Source: Paramacrobiotus metropolitanus
Lineage: Eukaryota; Tardigrada; Eutardigrada; Parachela; Macrobiotidae
Direction: 5' to 3'
Assembly (NCBI RefSeq): GCF_019649055.1
Contig: NW_026570225.1
Span: 3,038,001 to 3,102,000, forward strand
DNA: 64,000 bases
Notes under the pieces: generated by a model
Told to the model about the DNA's origin: nothing
Database searches by the model: none
Seen by the model: only the letters and a program-made list of their open reading frames with translations
Made by a program: the position numbers and the translations under genes
Part shown: positions 33,509-45,200 of the stretch, one piece after another
How the letters are laid out: every line of letters starts with the position of its first letter
Position numbering within the stretch: position 1 is the first letter of the stretch

Positions 33509-34093
33509 TGCGCTAAACTACGCAGGTAGGTGAGGGGATGCGAGCGTGACCGGACCTGCTACAGCGTAAAAGCAGTAAGCAGTAGAGCGGTCAATGTCGC
33601 TTAGTTTCATAGATCCGTTAGCATTCCTGTCTACTCTGACTTTGCGGCTAATCAGAATCTGAACTATTCCTGACGACGGTCAGATACGGTTTTAATTTTA
33701 ACAACAATAGCCATTCCCGTAGCCAAAAAGCTCGTCCCCGTCACTCAACAAAATTCACCTTTTGTAAAATATTTGGGTCAACACGATTTTTAGCCAGCTA
33801 TCAAGGTGCCGACCCGACCATTCGGTGCAATACGCCACCGGCACGAGATCACAACACCCCGTCAAAATAGGTTGTACAGGTTGTACGTACAACCTGTTGC
33901 GTTATTGTATTCATCGTTCACCAACTTCGTATAGAGTTCTCAAACGAAGCATCGAACAGCGAATACTGCAGTCGCACGATTGCACTGGACACCAGCGCAT
34001 CCGTGCATTGCTTGCGTCGGTATCACGTTGTTTTCCAAAGAAAAAACCCTTTCCAGTTTGTACTTTTGTTCTCTGACTCTACAGACTGACAGG
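33509..34093. promoter_or_regulatory. Upstream region of the Ser/Arg-rich gene
   Basis: Contains the putative promoter of the gene starting at 33508 (-) and the 3' region of the 97-residue ORF (-). A TTGTAC/GTACAA-rich patch lies near 33870-33890. No further gene is supported. Confidence 0.3.
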
Positions 34094-34387
34094 TTACTGA
34101 GGCACACCAGATTTTTGAGGATCCGCTGCGTGGCTCTTGAAAAGCGTTGATTTCTTGGGTAACCCGTAATTGAAATGTTTTCCCTGTGTGAGTTCTTCTT
34201 TGATATCCTGGATGCTACTGTAGTACTGCGGAACTTTCGCTCCGACTGATCGATGGTCGATGGATAAGACATTTTCACGCAGCTCTATGGGATCTCGGTC
34301 GCTCCATGGATTGCAGGGATTGTGACTCTCCGATTTGGATGTTGTTTGTGCCGTGCAACAGCTGACCTTTGCATTGTTCGAAGCCAT
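34094..34387 (-). CDS. 97-residue protein, unrecognised, start overlaps the GTSF1-like start
   Basis: Single frame from ATG 34387-34385 to the stop at 34094, without introns. It begins MASNNAKVSCCTAQTTSKSE and has a more conserved-looking C-terminal half: VPQYYSSIQDIKEELTQGKH, FNYGLPKKSTLFKSHAADPQ, KSGVPQ. The frame is open upstream to 34510, but that part is antisense to the first exon of the plus-strand gene, so the internal ATG is preferred. Small proteins of this sort occur among axonemal inner-tubule proteins, but I cannot place it in a family. Its ATG and the plus-strand ATG share the bases CATG. Confidence 0.45.
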   Translation of the reverse strand: MASNNAKVSCCTAQTTSKSESHNPCNPWSDRDPIELRENVLSIDHRSVGAKVPQYYSSIQDIKEELTQGKHFNYGLPKKSTLFKSHAADPQKSGVPQ

Positions 34388-36372
34388 GAATCTACAATTA
34401 CGGCGAGCTGTGTATAAGGCAGAAGGATTCGATCGGGACGATATCGTAACTGTAAGGCGTACGATTGTACAATTGTAGTTCGTAATAATTCGTACGCATG
34501 TCTTTTTCATTAGATCGTAACATTAACCAAACTACTTAGCTGTAAAAAAAACGTTAGATGGTTTCGAACTGAACCTCGGTTACAAACCCTCGTTATTGTT
34601 AATTTTTTTAGTGCCCGATCGTTCCGGAGCATAAGCTGAAACGTAAAACACTGCCTTATCACATCCCTGATTGTAAAGCGGTATGTTTCCGCCCCGCGGC
34701 GTGTGTATTTTTCCTCGCATCTTTACTGTTTCTGACTTGCAAGCAGATATTTTCCTTGAAGTTTCATTCTTTTATTTTGTAGAAATATGGAAAAGGGTTC
34801 TTGCAATGCCAGTTCTCGCAGCTGCATTACTTCAAAACCAAGGAAGATCTGGATAATCATGAACGTTTATGTCCAATGAAGCGGCAGTTCACTAGTGGTT
34901 TAATTGCACCAGGTAAGCGTTGTCATATTACCCGAATCTTGGGTCGGTTCGTCTTTCACCGATTCAGTCGGTCCGACTCCGCAGTAATCTTAATGGTATG
35001 CACTCGCATTGCTTCCAGTGTTCGTGCTCTCGTAATAATGATGTTGGTTTTTGGTGTACAATGCTCCCGTTATCCGGTTTAATTTCGAACTTTGTTTCAG
35101 ATGCGATCAATTGTAATGATTTCATAAAAATGCGGGTCAACTGGTTTTCATATTCGTTGTACAATGAATTTCTTTGGTGGCCAGTTTAATACTGATTTTG
35201 AAATAAGTGCACTTTTGTTGACATTTTGTTTGAATTTATTAGCTCCGGCATATAACCGAGTCGACGATGGCGATACGATTTCTCCCCTTCGTCGTTACCT
35301 CGCGGATTCAATGGTCAATCAAGTTAAAAAGGTGCACCTTTCCGGTCTATCAGTTAACATCGATGTTGCCGAATTTGGCAGTATTTCGGATGCCACACGA
35401 GCACGCATTCCGATGTGGAATGATCTTAGCAAACGAGTATTGCTTTCCCGTTACCGTACTGAACGACTGCCTCAAGTGAGCGGTACGGTATGATCAAGTG
35501 TCACTATTAGCAAACAACAACTGTCACACAGGATGTGTGTATGCCTTTAGAATCTCCATCAAAAAATGCCAGTGGCAAGCGTCTTCAGGCGGTGGAAGAA
35601 GAGGCCGATGGAATAAATGAAGAGGCAATCATTATGGAAGAATCCTTCGTTAAACTTAGTGAAGTTCATTGCGGAATGCGCTTTCCAAGTTCCTCGGATC
35701 CGGGCTGGGATCTCTTGGAGAATTCTTCCGAAAATGACGAAGCGGATGGCTCCTCTACTGCTCGATTCCTTCAGGATATGTCCACCTACCGGTTTGCTAT
35801 TATGGGTAAACCGCGGCTTGAAGACGAGCGGGACGCTTGTGCCGCACCAGAAGACTACATTCCAGATTTAAATACGTGAGTAAACGTGGTGTATTGGACC
35901 TTTTTTGTAATAGTGTATAAGTAAGGGACAGGGCTGATTAATTGTTACGTTTAATTGGGTATGAGTATGGGTATTGTAGGACTGGCTATATGGGTGTTGT
36001 GCTTGCAGGATTCCCAAATCGTTCCGGTCTATTATGAAAAGGAAGTTGGATCGTGATCTTAACATTTACAAAACGGGAATGTAAGTTTGTACGAAAATTT
36101 GCGAAAATACGGTATACATACGGGCTTTCCTTTCCTGCTTTGCTGACCACATTACTTATCCGATTAAGAAACATTCTGGTCGGTAATTTTTATGTGGTTA
36201 TTACAGGAACCCCCGGTACAATAAGTCTCTTGATCGTCCAAATGCCTTCCGGAGAAATGGGCCGGCACCGCGACAGTTTGAAGAGCTTGCAGCGTGGTAC
36301 GAGGATCTTATTATTAAGCCCAGTCAAAAGCAGGATGCTAATTCCACCACAGACCAGTCGCCTGGCGCATAA
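34386..36372 (+). CDS. GTSF1/Asterix-like protein with two CHHC zinc fingers
   Basis: Seven exons: 34386-34451, 34612-34680, 34783-34912, 35243-35475, 35532-35875, 36009-36080 and 36207-36372, giving 359 residues. Two CHHC (U11-48K-type) zinc fingers stand near the N-terminus: C23-x5-H29-x9-H39-x3-C43 (CPIVPEHKLKR...) and C54-x5-H60-x10-H71-x3-C75 (CQFSQLHYFK...). Tandem CHHC fingers are the mark of GTSF1/Asterix, a cofactor of PIWI nucleases in piRNA-directed transposon silencing; U11-48K and TRM13 have one. GTSF1 is usually about 150-170 residues, so this protein carries a long extra C-terminal part with acidic (DGINEEAIIMEE-like) and Trp-containing motifs (DPGWDLLEN, ELAAWYEDL), the kind of place where GTSF1 Trp residues contact PIWI. 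Function by family inference only. Confidence 0.82.
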
Positions 36373-37553
36373 TGGTTTGGCTAGCGCCCCAGCGCCAAAA
36401 AATTTTGTCTCTTCTGAATTCCTGATTTGATTATCGTTATGAGACGGCTTCAACCTTCCGGTTTGTTGGACGTCTTTTAGACGCTAGTGATGGTGATGTT
36501 TGCGTTGTGTAGTTCTATTTCTTTTGTTTGGCTTAAGTATTTATAAACACTACTTCTATTGATTGAATGGGTTTAGTAATAAATTTTCGTTAAATTTCTC
36601 CGTATAAAAAAGAGATTGCGTTATTTTTGGCACGACCGTTCCATAAAGCATTCCATAAAGTTCCCCCAGAGTCCAGACCGTTCCGTTACAAAGCGGGAAC
36701 AACAACAAGTTAATAAAAATCATGGGATCAAGGATCCCATGAGCGTTGTAAGGGCAAGAGCCCAGATTGCTTCGGTCATAACACCGGCAAAGTTCGAACA
36801 CAACCATCCTCGACCCATCCATCCGTCTCCAGAGACTGGGAGATCCACATCCGTTTCACGATGCCACAATGACATAAACAATGAAATGAACAGTACGAAC
36901 ACGGCACAAAATATATTTCAATTCAAAAATAAAAATATTGTTTTGTACCGTGGCACGAGAACAAAAGAAAAATGTATGGATGGCTAGGCCGACATGCCTC
37001 CTGAAGGAGGGTGGCATAATGTTCATGCGTAACAAAAGCTCGGCGGCACTTACGTGATTTTGTCTTCCAAAATTTTATGTTATACTGTAGATATGAGGAA
37101 AACAATACTTCTATGTGCACCTGTACATACGTGCAAAAGAGTACGATACGAAATTTTATGCACACGATAGTGACGGATAGTCGTAGCAAAAAAAATATCG
37201 ATTCGTTTTGAGCTTTCCCAGTGATTCATTTCTGGAACAATCTGCCACAGTCCCGATTAGATACAGTAGTTACAAATTTACAATACATCCCAGGGATGCA
37301 GGTTTTGTTTATTTATTGAAAATATTCTTCTCAGGAAACTTGTGTATTAGAATATTTGGTCTCTCAATTCTTTCTTCTTGTATAAGATATCATTCCAGAT
37401 CTTGTCGACTGCGGGAAACAGGATTGTGACAGTGTTAGTTATTTTTACGGTTGCTTGGTTAGAAGTCAGTTTAAAGGTTTCCTTGATAGCAAAGGAATTC
37501 TTCCTTTTTCGAGCTTAGTTTCGAAACTCGTCAAATTGATAAACAGCTGGAGA
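36373..37553. other. Intergenic region with a small hairpin
   Basis: Between the GTSF1-like gene and the UPF0729 gene. It holds a palindrome CATGGGATC-AAG-GATCCCATG at 36721-36741. The stretch 36600-36990 is open in one frame on each strand and has a composition unlike its AT-rich surroundings, so it may be a decayed mobile element, but no domain is recognised. Confidence 0.3.
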
Positions 37554-39123
37554 ATGGTCTGCATCCCGTGCATCGTTATTCCGGCACTGTTGTGGGTGTA
37601 TTATCGGTTTCTTCGTCCGTTCATGGGACCAGTTTTGGATAAACTGGATCATTGGCTAAAACCGTGGCTGGAGCCCTTGAAGACCAAGTTCCTTGGGTAT
37701 GGCGCATGTCCCATTGGCGGACGGAATAAACAAGGAGTCATCAAGACTAAGCCAACAGCCTCTGCTCCTCCTGATGAGGTAAAGACTAATAAAATGGCGA
37801 CTGGTTTGACAAAAATTTTCGTTGCTGTATCCGAATTTCGCACTGTTTCAGTTCTGTGTCCTCATGTGTGCATGCGCTCTGCGCCATTATTCTAGCAAGG
37901 ACCGCTTATCTTTAGACTGGGGTTACTTGTTTTTCCTCCGGGCTTTCTTTTCCTTCTGTTCTAAGTTTCTGTATTTTACCAATTAATTGCCCAGTGTTAG
38001 CTGAAATACGTTGAGCTTCTCTTTATGCTCGTTTAAGCACATAATTATATTGATTTTCCCGGCATGGCTTTAAAAAAATTAAAAAAAATTTATTCAAGGA
38101 TATTGTTAACAGTCAACAGTAGTATTGAAGCCGAAAAGCGAACAAGCTTGAATGAAAATTCAAGCACATAACCGTGATAAATGTGATTTCAAGAACCGTG
38201 TGCGATCCCTTTAAAACTTATCAAGTATACTTCTATCGTTCTATGGCATGCCTTTTTGGCAGTTCTGATTATTTTATGCATGAAGTTTGAACTTTTGATA
38301 ATTTATTTTTTACAGTTGCTGCGTACAAATGAATTTTTTTTTGTAACCATCATAATATTTTCTGCGTAAAGTGTATTGATGGATGATAACTTTATTATTA
38401 CTGTTTTTTTTGTTTTTCTGAAAGAGACGCAGCGGACTTCAGAAAAGAGTAAGTGATCTTCTAATTCATAAGGAAGCCATGTTTAATGTTTATATGAAGT
38501 TTTCCTAATTTATTAGGCTGTATCTACTATCTTTCAAGCGATAAGGAAGAAACGCGTAAAAGTTAAAAAATTTGTTACGATATACAGATATACGCATTAT
38601 GCACCGTAGGTCGTATTAACTGTTACATAATAATTATGCGATTGAATGATCTGGAATGGGGGAAATGAACAAGAACAAAAATGTTATTAGTTAGGTGTCG
38701 CATTAAACCTGGATGACCTCAATACTAGAATAGATCATTTATGAAATTCTTTTGTTAAGATCGTATAGTTCGTTCGTATTATTATTAACGATGCAGTAAT
38801 AACACGCGTGCTGCCTGACTGCATTGTTAATAGATTTGAATTCTGCTCTGTTTTCCCAGTTCAGATGGATGCGATCATGCGAATGTTACTTTAGTATATA
38901 ATATTAAGTCATTTTCTAGTTCTGGTGACAGAAGGTAATTGTTCCACACTTATAGTAGTCAGTATTTCTGTGTCTGTTACAGGACGATCAAGATATTGAT
39001 ATTGATAGCGAAGAGAAACTGCACAGGGTGGTGGAATCGGGATCGTTCGGGGCCAGCGTTGCTGATTTACGGAAGCGCCCTGTTCCTTCTGCGCCTGCTG
39101 AATTGGGATCCGGTGATCAGTGA
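37554..39123 (+). CDS. UPF0729 / C18orf32-like ER membrane protein with extra acidic exon
   Basis: Two exons in phase 0: 37554-37778 and 38983-39123, 121 residues. The start MVCIPCIVIPALLWVYYRFL is nearly the family hallmark (MVCIPCIVIP, then LLW); human C18orf32 is 76 residues. The N-terminal hydrophobic hairpin targets the human protein to the ER and lipid droplets, and C18orf32 has been implicated in GPI-anchor processing. The first 75 codons already equal the human length. The second exon adds DDQDIDIDSEEKLHRVVESG and ends SAPAELGSGDQ. Its join is in phase with consensus GT-AG sites, but it could belong to an alternative transcript; unspliced, the frame ends at 37895. The intron is 1,204 bases. 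Confidence 0.78.
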
Positions 39124-42100
39124 TCCCGGTACTGGAACAGCGCGCTGTAAAAATTAAGAATGTACGACAACCGTGGACACTGATTACTGTACTTGAAGAT
39201 TCCCACAACTCTAATAATTTGTTTGATATTTTTACTGCAGTATATGATATATTTATTGACATGATGCGCGATTTTGATCGATGCAGAGAATCCATGATTA
39301 TGCTGAAATTTTATGATGATTCGACAGTTTGCTAATGCTAATCAGGATTCGTGGATCTAATTGTCTAAGGCTAATTAATGAGTACGGATCTATTTGGGGT
39401 AGCTTTATATTGTATTGTCGTTCAGCTACATATCTATATACCTAGTTTGTTTTCGTAATAGATATTTTCTATATGGTCCCGTTGTTAATGTGAGTGAGCT
39501 GCGGTGTTTCCGGCTCAGGTTGCAAAAATTTATGAATTCCATTTACTGATGCGCATATTTCTTTTCTCCGTTTTTTTTCGATACGCTGATTAGAAATTAT
39601 GAATCAATTTCATGAGTTATCACAGAGGCGGATAAGATGGCACAATTTCCGGAGAGATTTCTGTTTTCTTTGATCTGTGTTCTTTGGATAAGGAAGTGAT
39701 ATAAAGGTCAAGATTACTGTGCTGAAACATCAAGGTATACAGTAAATTGTAGTTCACAATTGAACTCGTGAACGTAAAGTAAGTAATGTTTTAGCCAAAG
39801 GAAAAAATGGCTTGGTCTGATAAAAGAAGTGCTTGCAAACAGAGTTAATTAAAGTTCAAGATTGCGGTGGTAAATCATGGCGATTATCAGTACTTCCAAG
39901 TACTTACTATAGTGTGAGATACCTATAGTAAGTTACCTATAGTAAGTCTACCTATATAGATAGTAAGTTCTTGGTACTTCTTGATTTCTAATTGCATTTG
40001 TAAGACCAGGAATAATCGTCTGAAACGGTTTACAATGGTCTAATATGGCAGAACAGTCGCCCGTCATCCATATTGCACGAGTCGATAGTCTTCAACTGCT
40101 ACTTATTACAGTTCGGTTGTACTGTAATATACATTATAACTGAAATCCAGTAGAATTCTGCCTCAGATTGTTGAACAAAAACAGGTGCAAGGCAGTGATT
40201 ACCACTTTATCTACTGCATTAATTAATTTATTATGGCGAACAAGTTTTCTCCGCGCATGTCTGTCTAATACTCTAATGTGATGCATCCGCACTTCATTAA
40301 AAACGCTCATGGGATGCGACTGGCTGGAGCCAATATTTTACTTTCTTAGATAATAACAGTAATATGACTATCATACTTGTCAAATTCAAAACACTTTTTC
40401 AACCGTAATGGATTATATTTGTATCTTATGATTGTGTGAACTGTTGGACTGCCTGTGTCCGTGTGTGCAGTTATGTATCCTATTCGTCGATTTGATTTCT
40501 CGATCACAAACATAATGCGCAAGGAGACAGCATATTATTATCTTCGACGATTATCCGCCCTTCAATTGCACGTTAAACTTGATTTTCACATCCCTTCCTC
40601 TCAAAATATCGCTCAGATTTTACGGAAACTTCGGCATGTGTTTTGTACCGGCATGCCCACCCAAGCAGTCGCGTCATTCATGGTACTAACTTGTACGCAG
40701 TCATAAAATTATAGCTGGAAGATTCGTACACTGAGAAGTCAGAACCGATCAAGTTGATAATTAATTTGCCGGGTCGATTTCGGAATTTAAGTTCTGTGTT
40801 CTTTAAAGCAAATTTTAACCGTCAGAAATTTTTGAGTTGTTTGCAGTGTTTGATTTACATTGCGCGGGTAAACGGAAGTTGAACAACTACATATTTCAGA
40901 ATAAAATGACACTGTCAGTGCTATGCGCAACACACCGCGAGCATGTATGCTGGCTGAATTATGTTAGACTGCAAAATATATAGAAGTATATCTCCGGAAC
41001 TACAATTATGATCCGAAAACTGCGCAAAAAGCGCTACAATTGTTATAGTTTTCTTACAGTGTTTGGCTTAAAGAAGAATTAACCGAAATCGAGTTTGTAT
41101 CAATAATGCCGCACGGCAGTGCAGATAGCACCAACCGGTTTTCTTTTCTCGTACGCCAGTGCGATATTTTACGATATTGCATACTTTCGATATATTATCC
41201 GAATTTATGTGTACAATACAAACTGCATCGGCGTAGCGAATCAGACATGTTTGTATTTTTAGAAAATACTAACTGTTTGACATTAAAGCCTATACGCTCG
41301 TAATGGCGGAGGCAGGCAGCGGCGTCGACGTCAGTAAGTGCTTGACCATTCGTCGAGATGTACTATTTTGTGAACGGTGAAAAACAAATCTTTTTCGCTG
41401 AAGCCGCTTCCCGTTCTCGTCAACTGACTGCCGAATTAGCTAGAGCGGATGTGGTGTAATTATTATACGCCGTATGTTCCCGGAGTGCCATATCCCTCCC
41501 ATTTGTACTAGTGGCGGGTTAATAATGTGGGACATATGTGTTGGACTACTGTTGCGCGGTTGCTGCTATCCAACTGTTAACACGATAAATGGTGGAGGCC
41601 ATTAGACGCTGCACACATACATACACACGTCTTCCATTCGTAGCAGCGGGAACAGAAGCCAGCGCGCAACGAAATGCTTGGTCAAGCAAACAGGACATGT
41701 GTTACTTACCAGTCGCAGCATAATCCTGTCGGCATCTTGAGAATCTGACAGGGGACGAGAGGCTATTTTTATCTTTATTTAGCTGTTGTCCAAAATAGTT
41801 AGCACATGTTAGTGACTCGACGAGATCTGATTCAGAGCAGCAGCATCTTCTTGGCGATGTATAGCGCTGACCACTCATTTTATGATTCGCACGAAAGTTG
41901 ATGCTACTTGCAGCAGACGTTTGTTACCTCACATCGAATTCCGCTTTATTTTTCGTATTTATTCTTTTTGTCTGCCGAAACTATTTTCACCTTCCGAAAC
42001 ACTATAGCAGATATGGAATATTTTAGTAAATTCTTCTTACGATGGATATGATGGTTGAAGAATGATTTATACACTCCCACTGGACCAAATTATATCGATT

Positions 42101-42262
42101 AATTTTTGGATATAAAGTTATGAATTTGACGAGCGAAATGATTGCGTGATCTGTCCAAATTGCAGTGTGCGACTATTGTTGGAGTTTGTTTTGCTGACCA
42201 ATTTGATTGGTTGGCTGACCAATTTGACAGCATCGCAACTGTCAGCCCCGTGCCACGCTACA
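39124..42262. other. Gene-poor 3.1-kb region upstream of integrin alpha
   Basis: No coding gene is supported. A direct repeat of ACCTATAGTAAGT occurs at 39921-39933 and 39935-39947. A candidate untranslated first exon of the integrin gene ends at 41333: ATGGCGGAGGCAGGCAGCGG just before a strong donor (TCA|GTAAGTG), with an acceptor at 42164-42165 (AAATTGCAG). Spliced together it would carry only a short upstream frame (MAEAGSGVDV...) ending before the integrin ATG. Confidence 0.35.
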
Positions 42263-45200
42263 ATGGATGCTTCTGTTAGGAATTTCCGGAGTAATGGGCG
42301 TGGTAGTTTAACGGACAGGAATAATCGGTCGCCGGCAGCCGGACGACCAATATGGTCCGGCCGGGCGCTACTGTGCCCGTATTATCAATGGCTCATTGTG
42401 ATAACTGTGATGGCAATGGCTAATTTATCGTCCATATCCGTCAGTGCCTTCAACCTGGATCTGAGCTCGGCTGTCACCCATCAGGGAGAAGCCGGCTCCA
42501 TGTTCGGGTTCACGGTACTCCAGCATACCGACAAGGGCAAGCAAATGTACGTTGTCAACAAAAATAGTACTTATTTAATTATTTTTTAAGGTACTGATTA
42601 TTTCTGGCACGTCAGTTTTCGCCTTTCTTGTTATGTCAGTAATAAACAAGGTGATAAAGTAAAATCAAAATTATTGGCAAATTAAATCGTATAATATGGT
42701 TGGCTTCAGCGTGTTGGAAGGCGACTCGTGCAGCACTGCAGTCTACTTAATAGCTGGAAAAACTAATTTCCTTCTTCGTAATTCACCTTTTAGAATCATA
42801 CTTTATCGTGTTATTATACGTAATGCATATCGAACACCGGCACACCACACAAATTAAAAACTGAAATATCCGTGTCAGCGTAATAAAGGGTAGTAATATT
42901 TCAGTTTATTTTTATAGTTATGGTAATTCTTTTCTTTTAAAATTTGTCATAAAAAATCTGCCGGCCTTTGTGTTGTGCGCTAAAATCTCAGCACCGTCTG
43001 AAAATATAAGGAGTCAGCAAACGTATATTCCCCATACCGACTGGATTTTATCTACTGGATTTTATGATGATATCCAATTTTGTAAATTTGTCCAGTAAGT
43101 TTTACAGTTAATCAGTGCGGAAGTTGAAGTAGGTATTCCGCCTTCTGAGCTCAGAGAATCTCCGCAAGGTGCGGTGTTTCCGTCATTTTGAAGGAAACTT
43201 TAAATGGTATGCTTCTGTTTATTTTAGGTTGCTCGTTGGCGCTCCGGAAGCGCAGACTACGCAAGCAGATGTTATAAAGGGCGGATCAGTGTTTAAATGC
43301 TCAATAACTCAGCCCGTGTGCCAAGAAATCATTTTTGATTCAAAAGGTAACGATGATTTATTAAGCAAATGTTTACGTTACCATATATTGATGAATGCAT
43401 CTCCTAGCAGTTCAAATAATATTCTACTAATGCCGATATTTGCAGATTTCTGCTATACACAAAAGGCGCTTAATGCGTTACATTAGGACACTCGCATTTA
43501 GGCAAAGATAAATAATTGTTAATTTAATAAACCTGTAAAACGCCTACGGTTTACGGGTGCAGATGATTAATTCTGCAAGGAAAGCAGCGTGTAAACATTA
43601 CGGACCGAAGAATTTTACATTCCAAATAATTGTCGTTTTGTTAGATTGGTGCTAAATTTTAAATTTCCATTCAAAAATTCAGTAAGACAACTTCTGCAAA
43701 TTTTTCATGTTTTATCATTTTGAATAATTCCATTTTTTATGGTTAATTAAATATATTCCATGTATACTGCGGCGTACTGCAATTTTACAAATGTAATTAT
43801 GCGTTTTACCTTATGGTTTAAAGTACAGAATTTGAGTGCTAAATTCGATAAACCGGCCTATTGTGTATTACTTACTTCAAACTTGAATAGGGATAAAATA
43901 TTTATTCCAATAAAACACAGAGATTATTTGTATGATGTTTCGAATATAGCAATTTGTTTTTTCAGGGCCAAATATCGTGCCGAATCCGATGACGCGCGCG
44001 AACGAGCCACTGGATGATAAATCCGGTCAATGGTTGGGCGCCAGCATAGCTTCTGCCAGCCCAGACGGGCCTGTGGCAGTAAGTGATTACAAATTCATGC
44101 ATGTTTTCGCATTTAGTAATAACCTGAATGATAGACTTTTATTTCTGGAAATGGGGACCAGTTAGATGCAAGGTTATGATTTAAGGCATAGTTCACTTCC
44201 ACTGTGTTGTCATCAAACCAGCCGTGTTTGCCACCAAATCTGTCTTTCCTTAAAGCATCGAACGATCCTGTTGTTTGTGGAAACGCTTAAAAGTAATGTT
44301 ATTAATTTAGTGATGCTGAATATTGTAATCAACTCCAGGTCTGTACCCTAATTTATTAGTGTAAGTAACTTCTGGTGAAAAAAGCATTGCATTTCAGCTT
44401 TTTAATTAAGAGAAAATTTCGGAAAGTGCAAAAACACTCTGCTGCTATATTTGAGAAATTTTTATTTTTTAGTATTAATGATGCTTTAACTCCGTGAGCA
44501 TTTGGAATGACCAGTTGCTGTTAACTTGACTATCGTGATGTTAGCGGCATCGTTTGTAAGGTAGTCGATCAGTAACAGATCTGTTTTATGTGCTCTTTTG
44601 CCTTATATGGATGCTGCGCTGCAGGTAATAGGTTCCGTACAGTGCCGCCACGATCGAAGTTATGTTTCGAATGACAAGTGTGTTGTGCTTGAGAAATTTT
44701 TGCAACCAGTTCTGAGTCAGCCGCTGTCGTAACACGTACGCTAATGTATCACCCGTTGACGACAGTCCAGCTCGTTAGCACCGGCAAAAAGCAGCGATAT
44801 CTTACTCACATTTTCAGTAAAACCCATAAAGAAATTCATTGAGTTTAAAATTATTGAACTAGTATTGTGAATCTCCAATTTTAGCATCGATACAGCATGT
44901 AGCGATGGAGTCGGTATTTTTAATTTTGCTTGTCCAGTTGATATGTTTAAGTACGTAGTACGTACTAAACTATTATAAGTTTTGAAGTCGTCACACCCAT
45001 GTTACGGTAGTATCTGACTGGTGTGATAAAAATGCATATTTTATGGCTTTCGATCGGTTTGAGTTGTCGCATCAATAGCTTTCTGACTGCACTTATGCAT
45101 TTTTAAAAAATAATATAAGCAGTTTACGTTTTGGTTTTTCTTGGCGTCCGTGGTGGCGACTTTCAAACCTGTTTGCTGTTACGATTAAAAACTGAATATG

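Noticed and set aside
34388-34510. N-terminal extension of the 97-residue minus-strand ORF
   Set aside because: That part is antisense to the first exon of the GTSF1-like gene and looks non-protein-like.
38909-39295. Minus-strand 128-codon frame
   Set aside because: It overlaps the second UPF0729 exon in antisense and shows no protein features.
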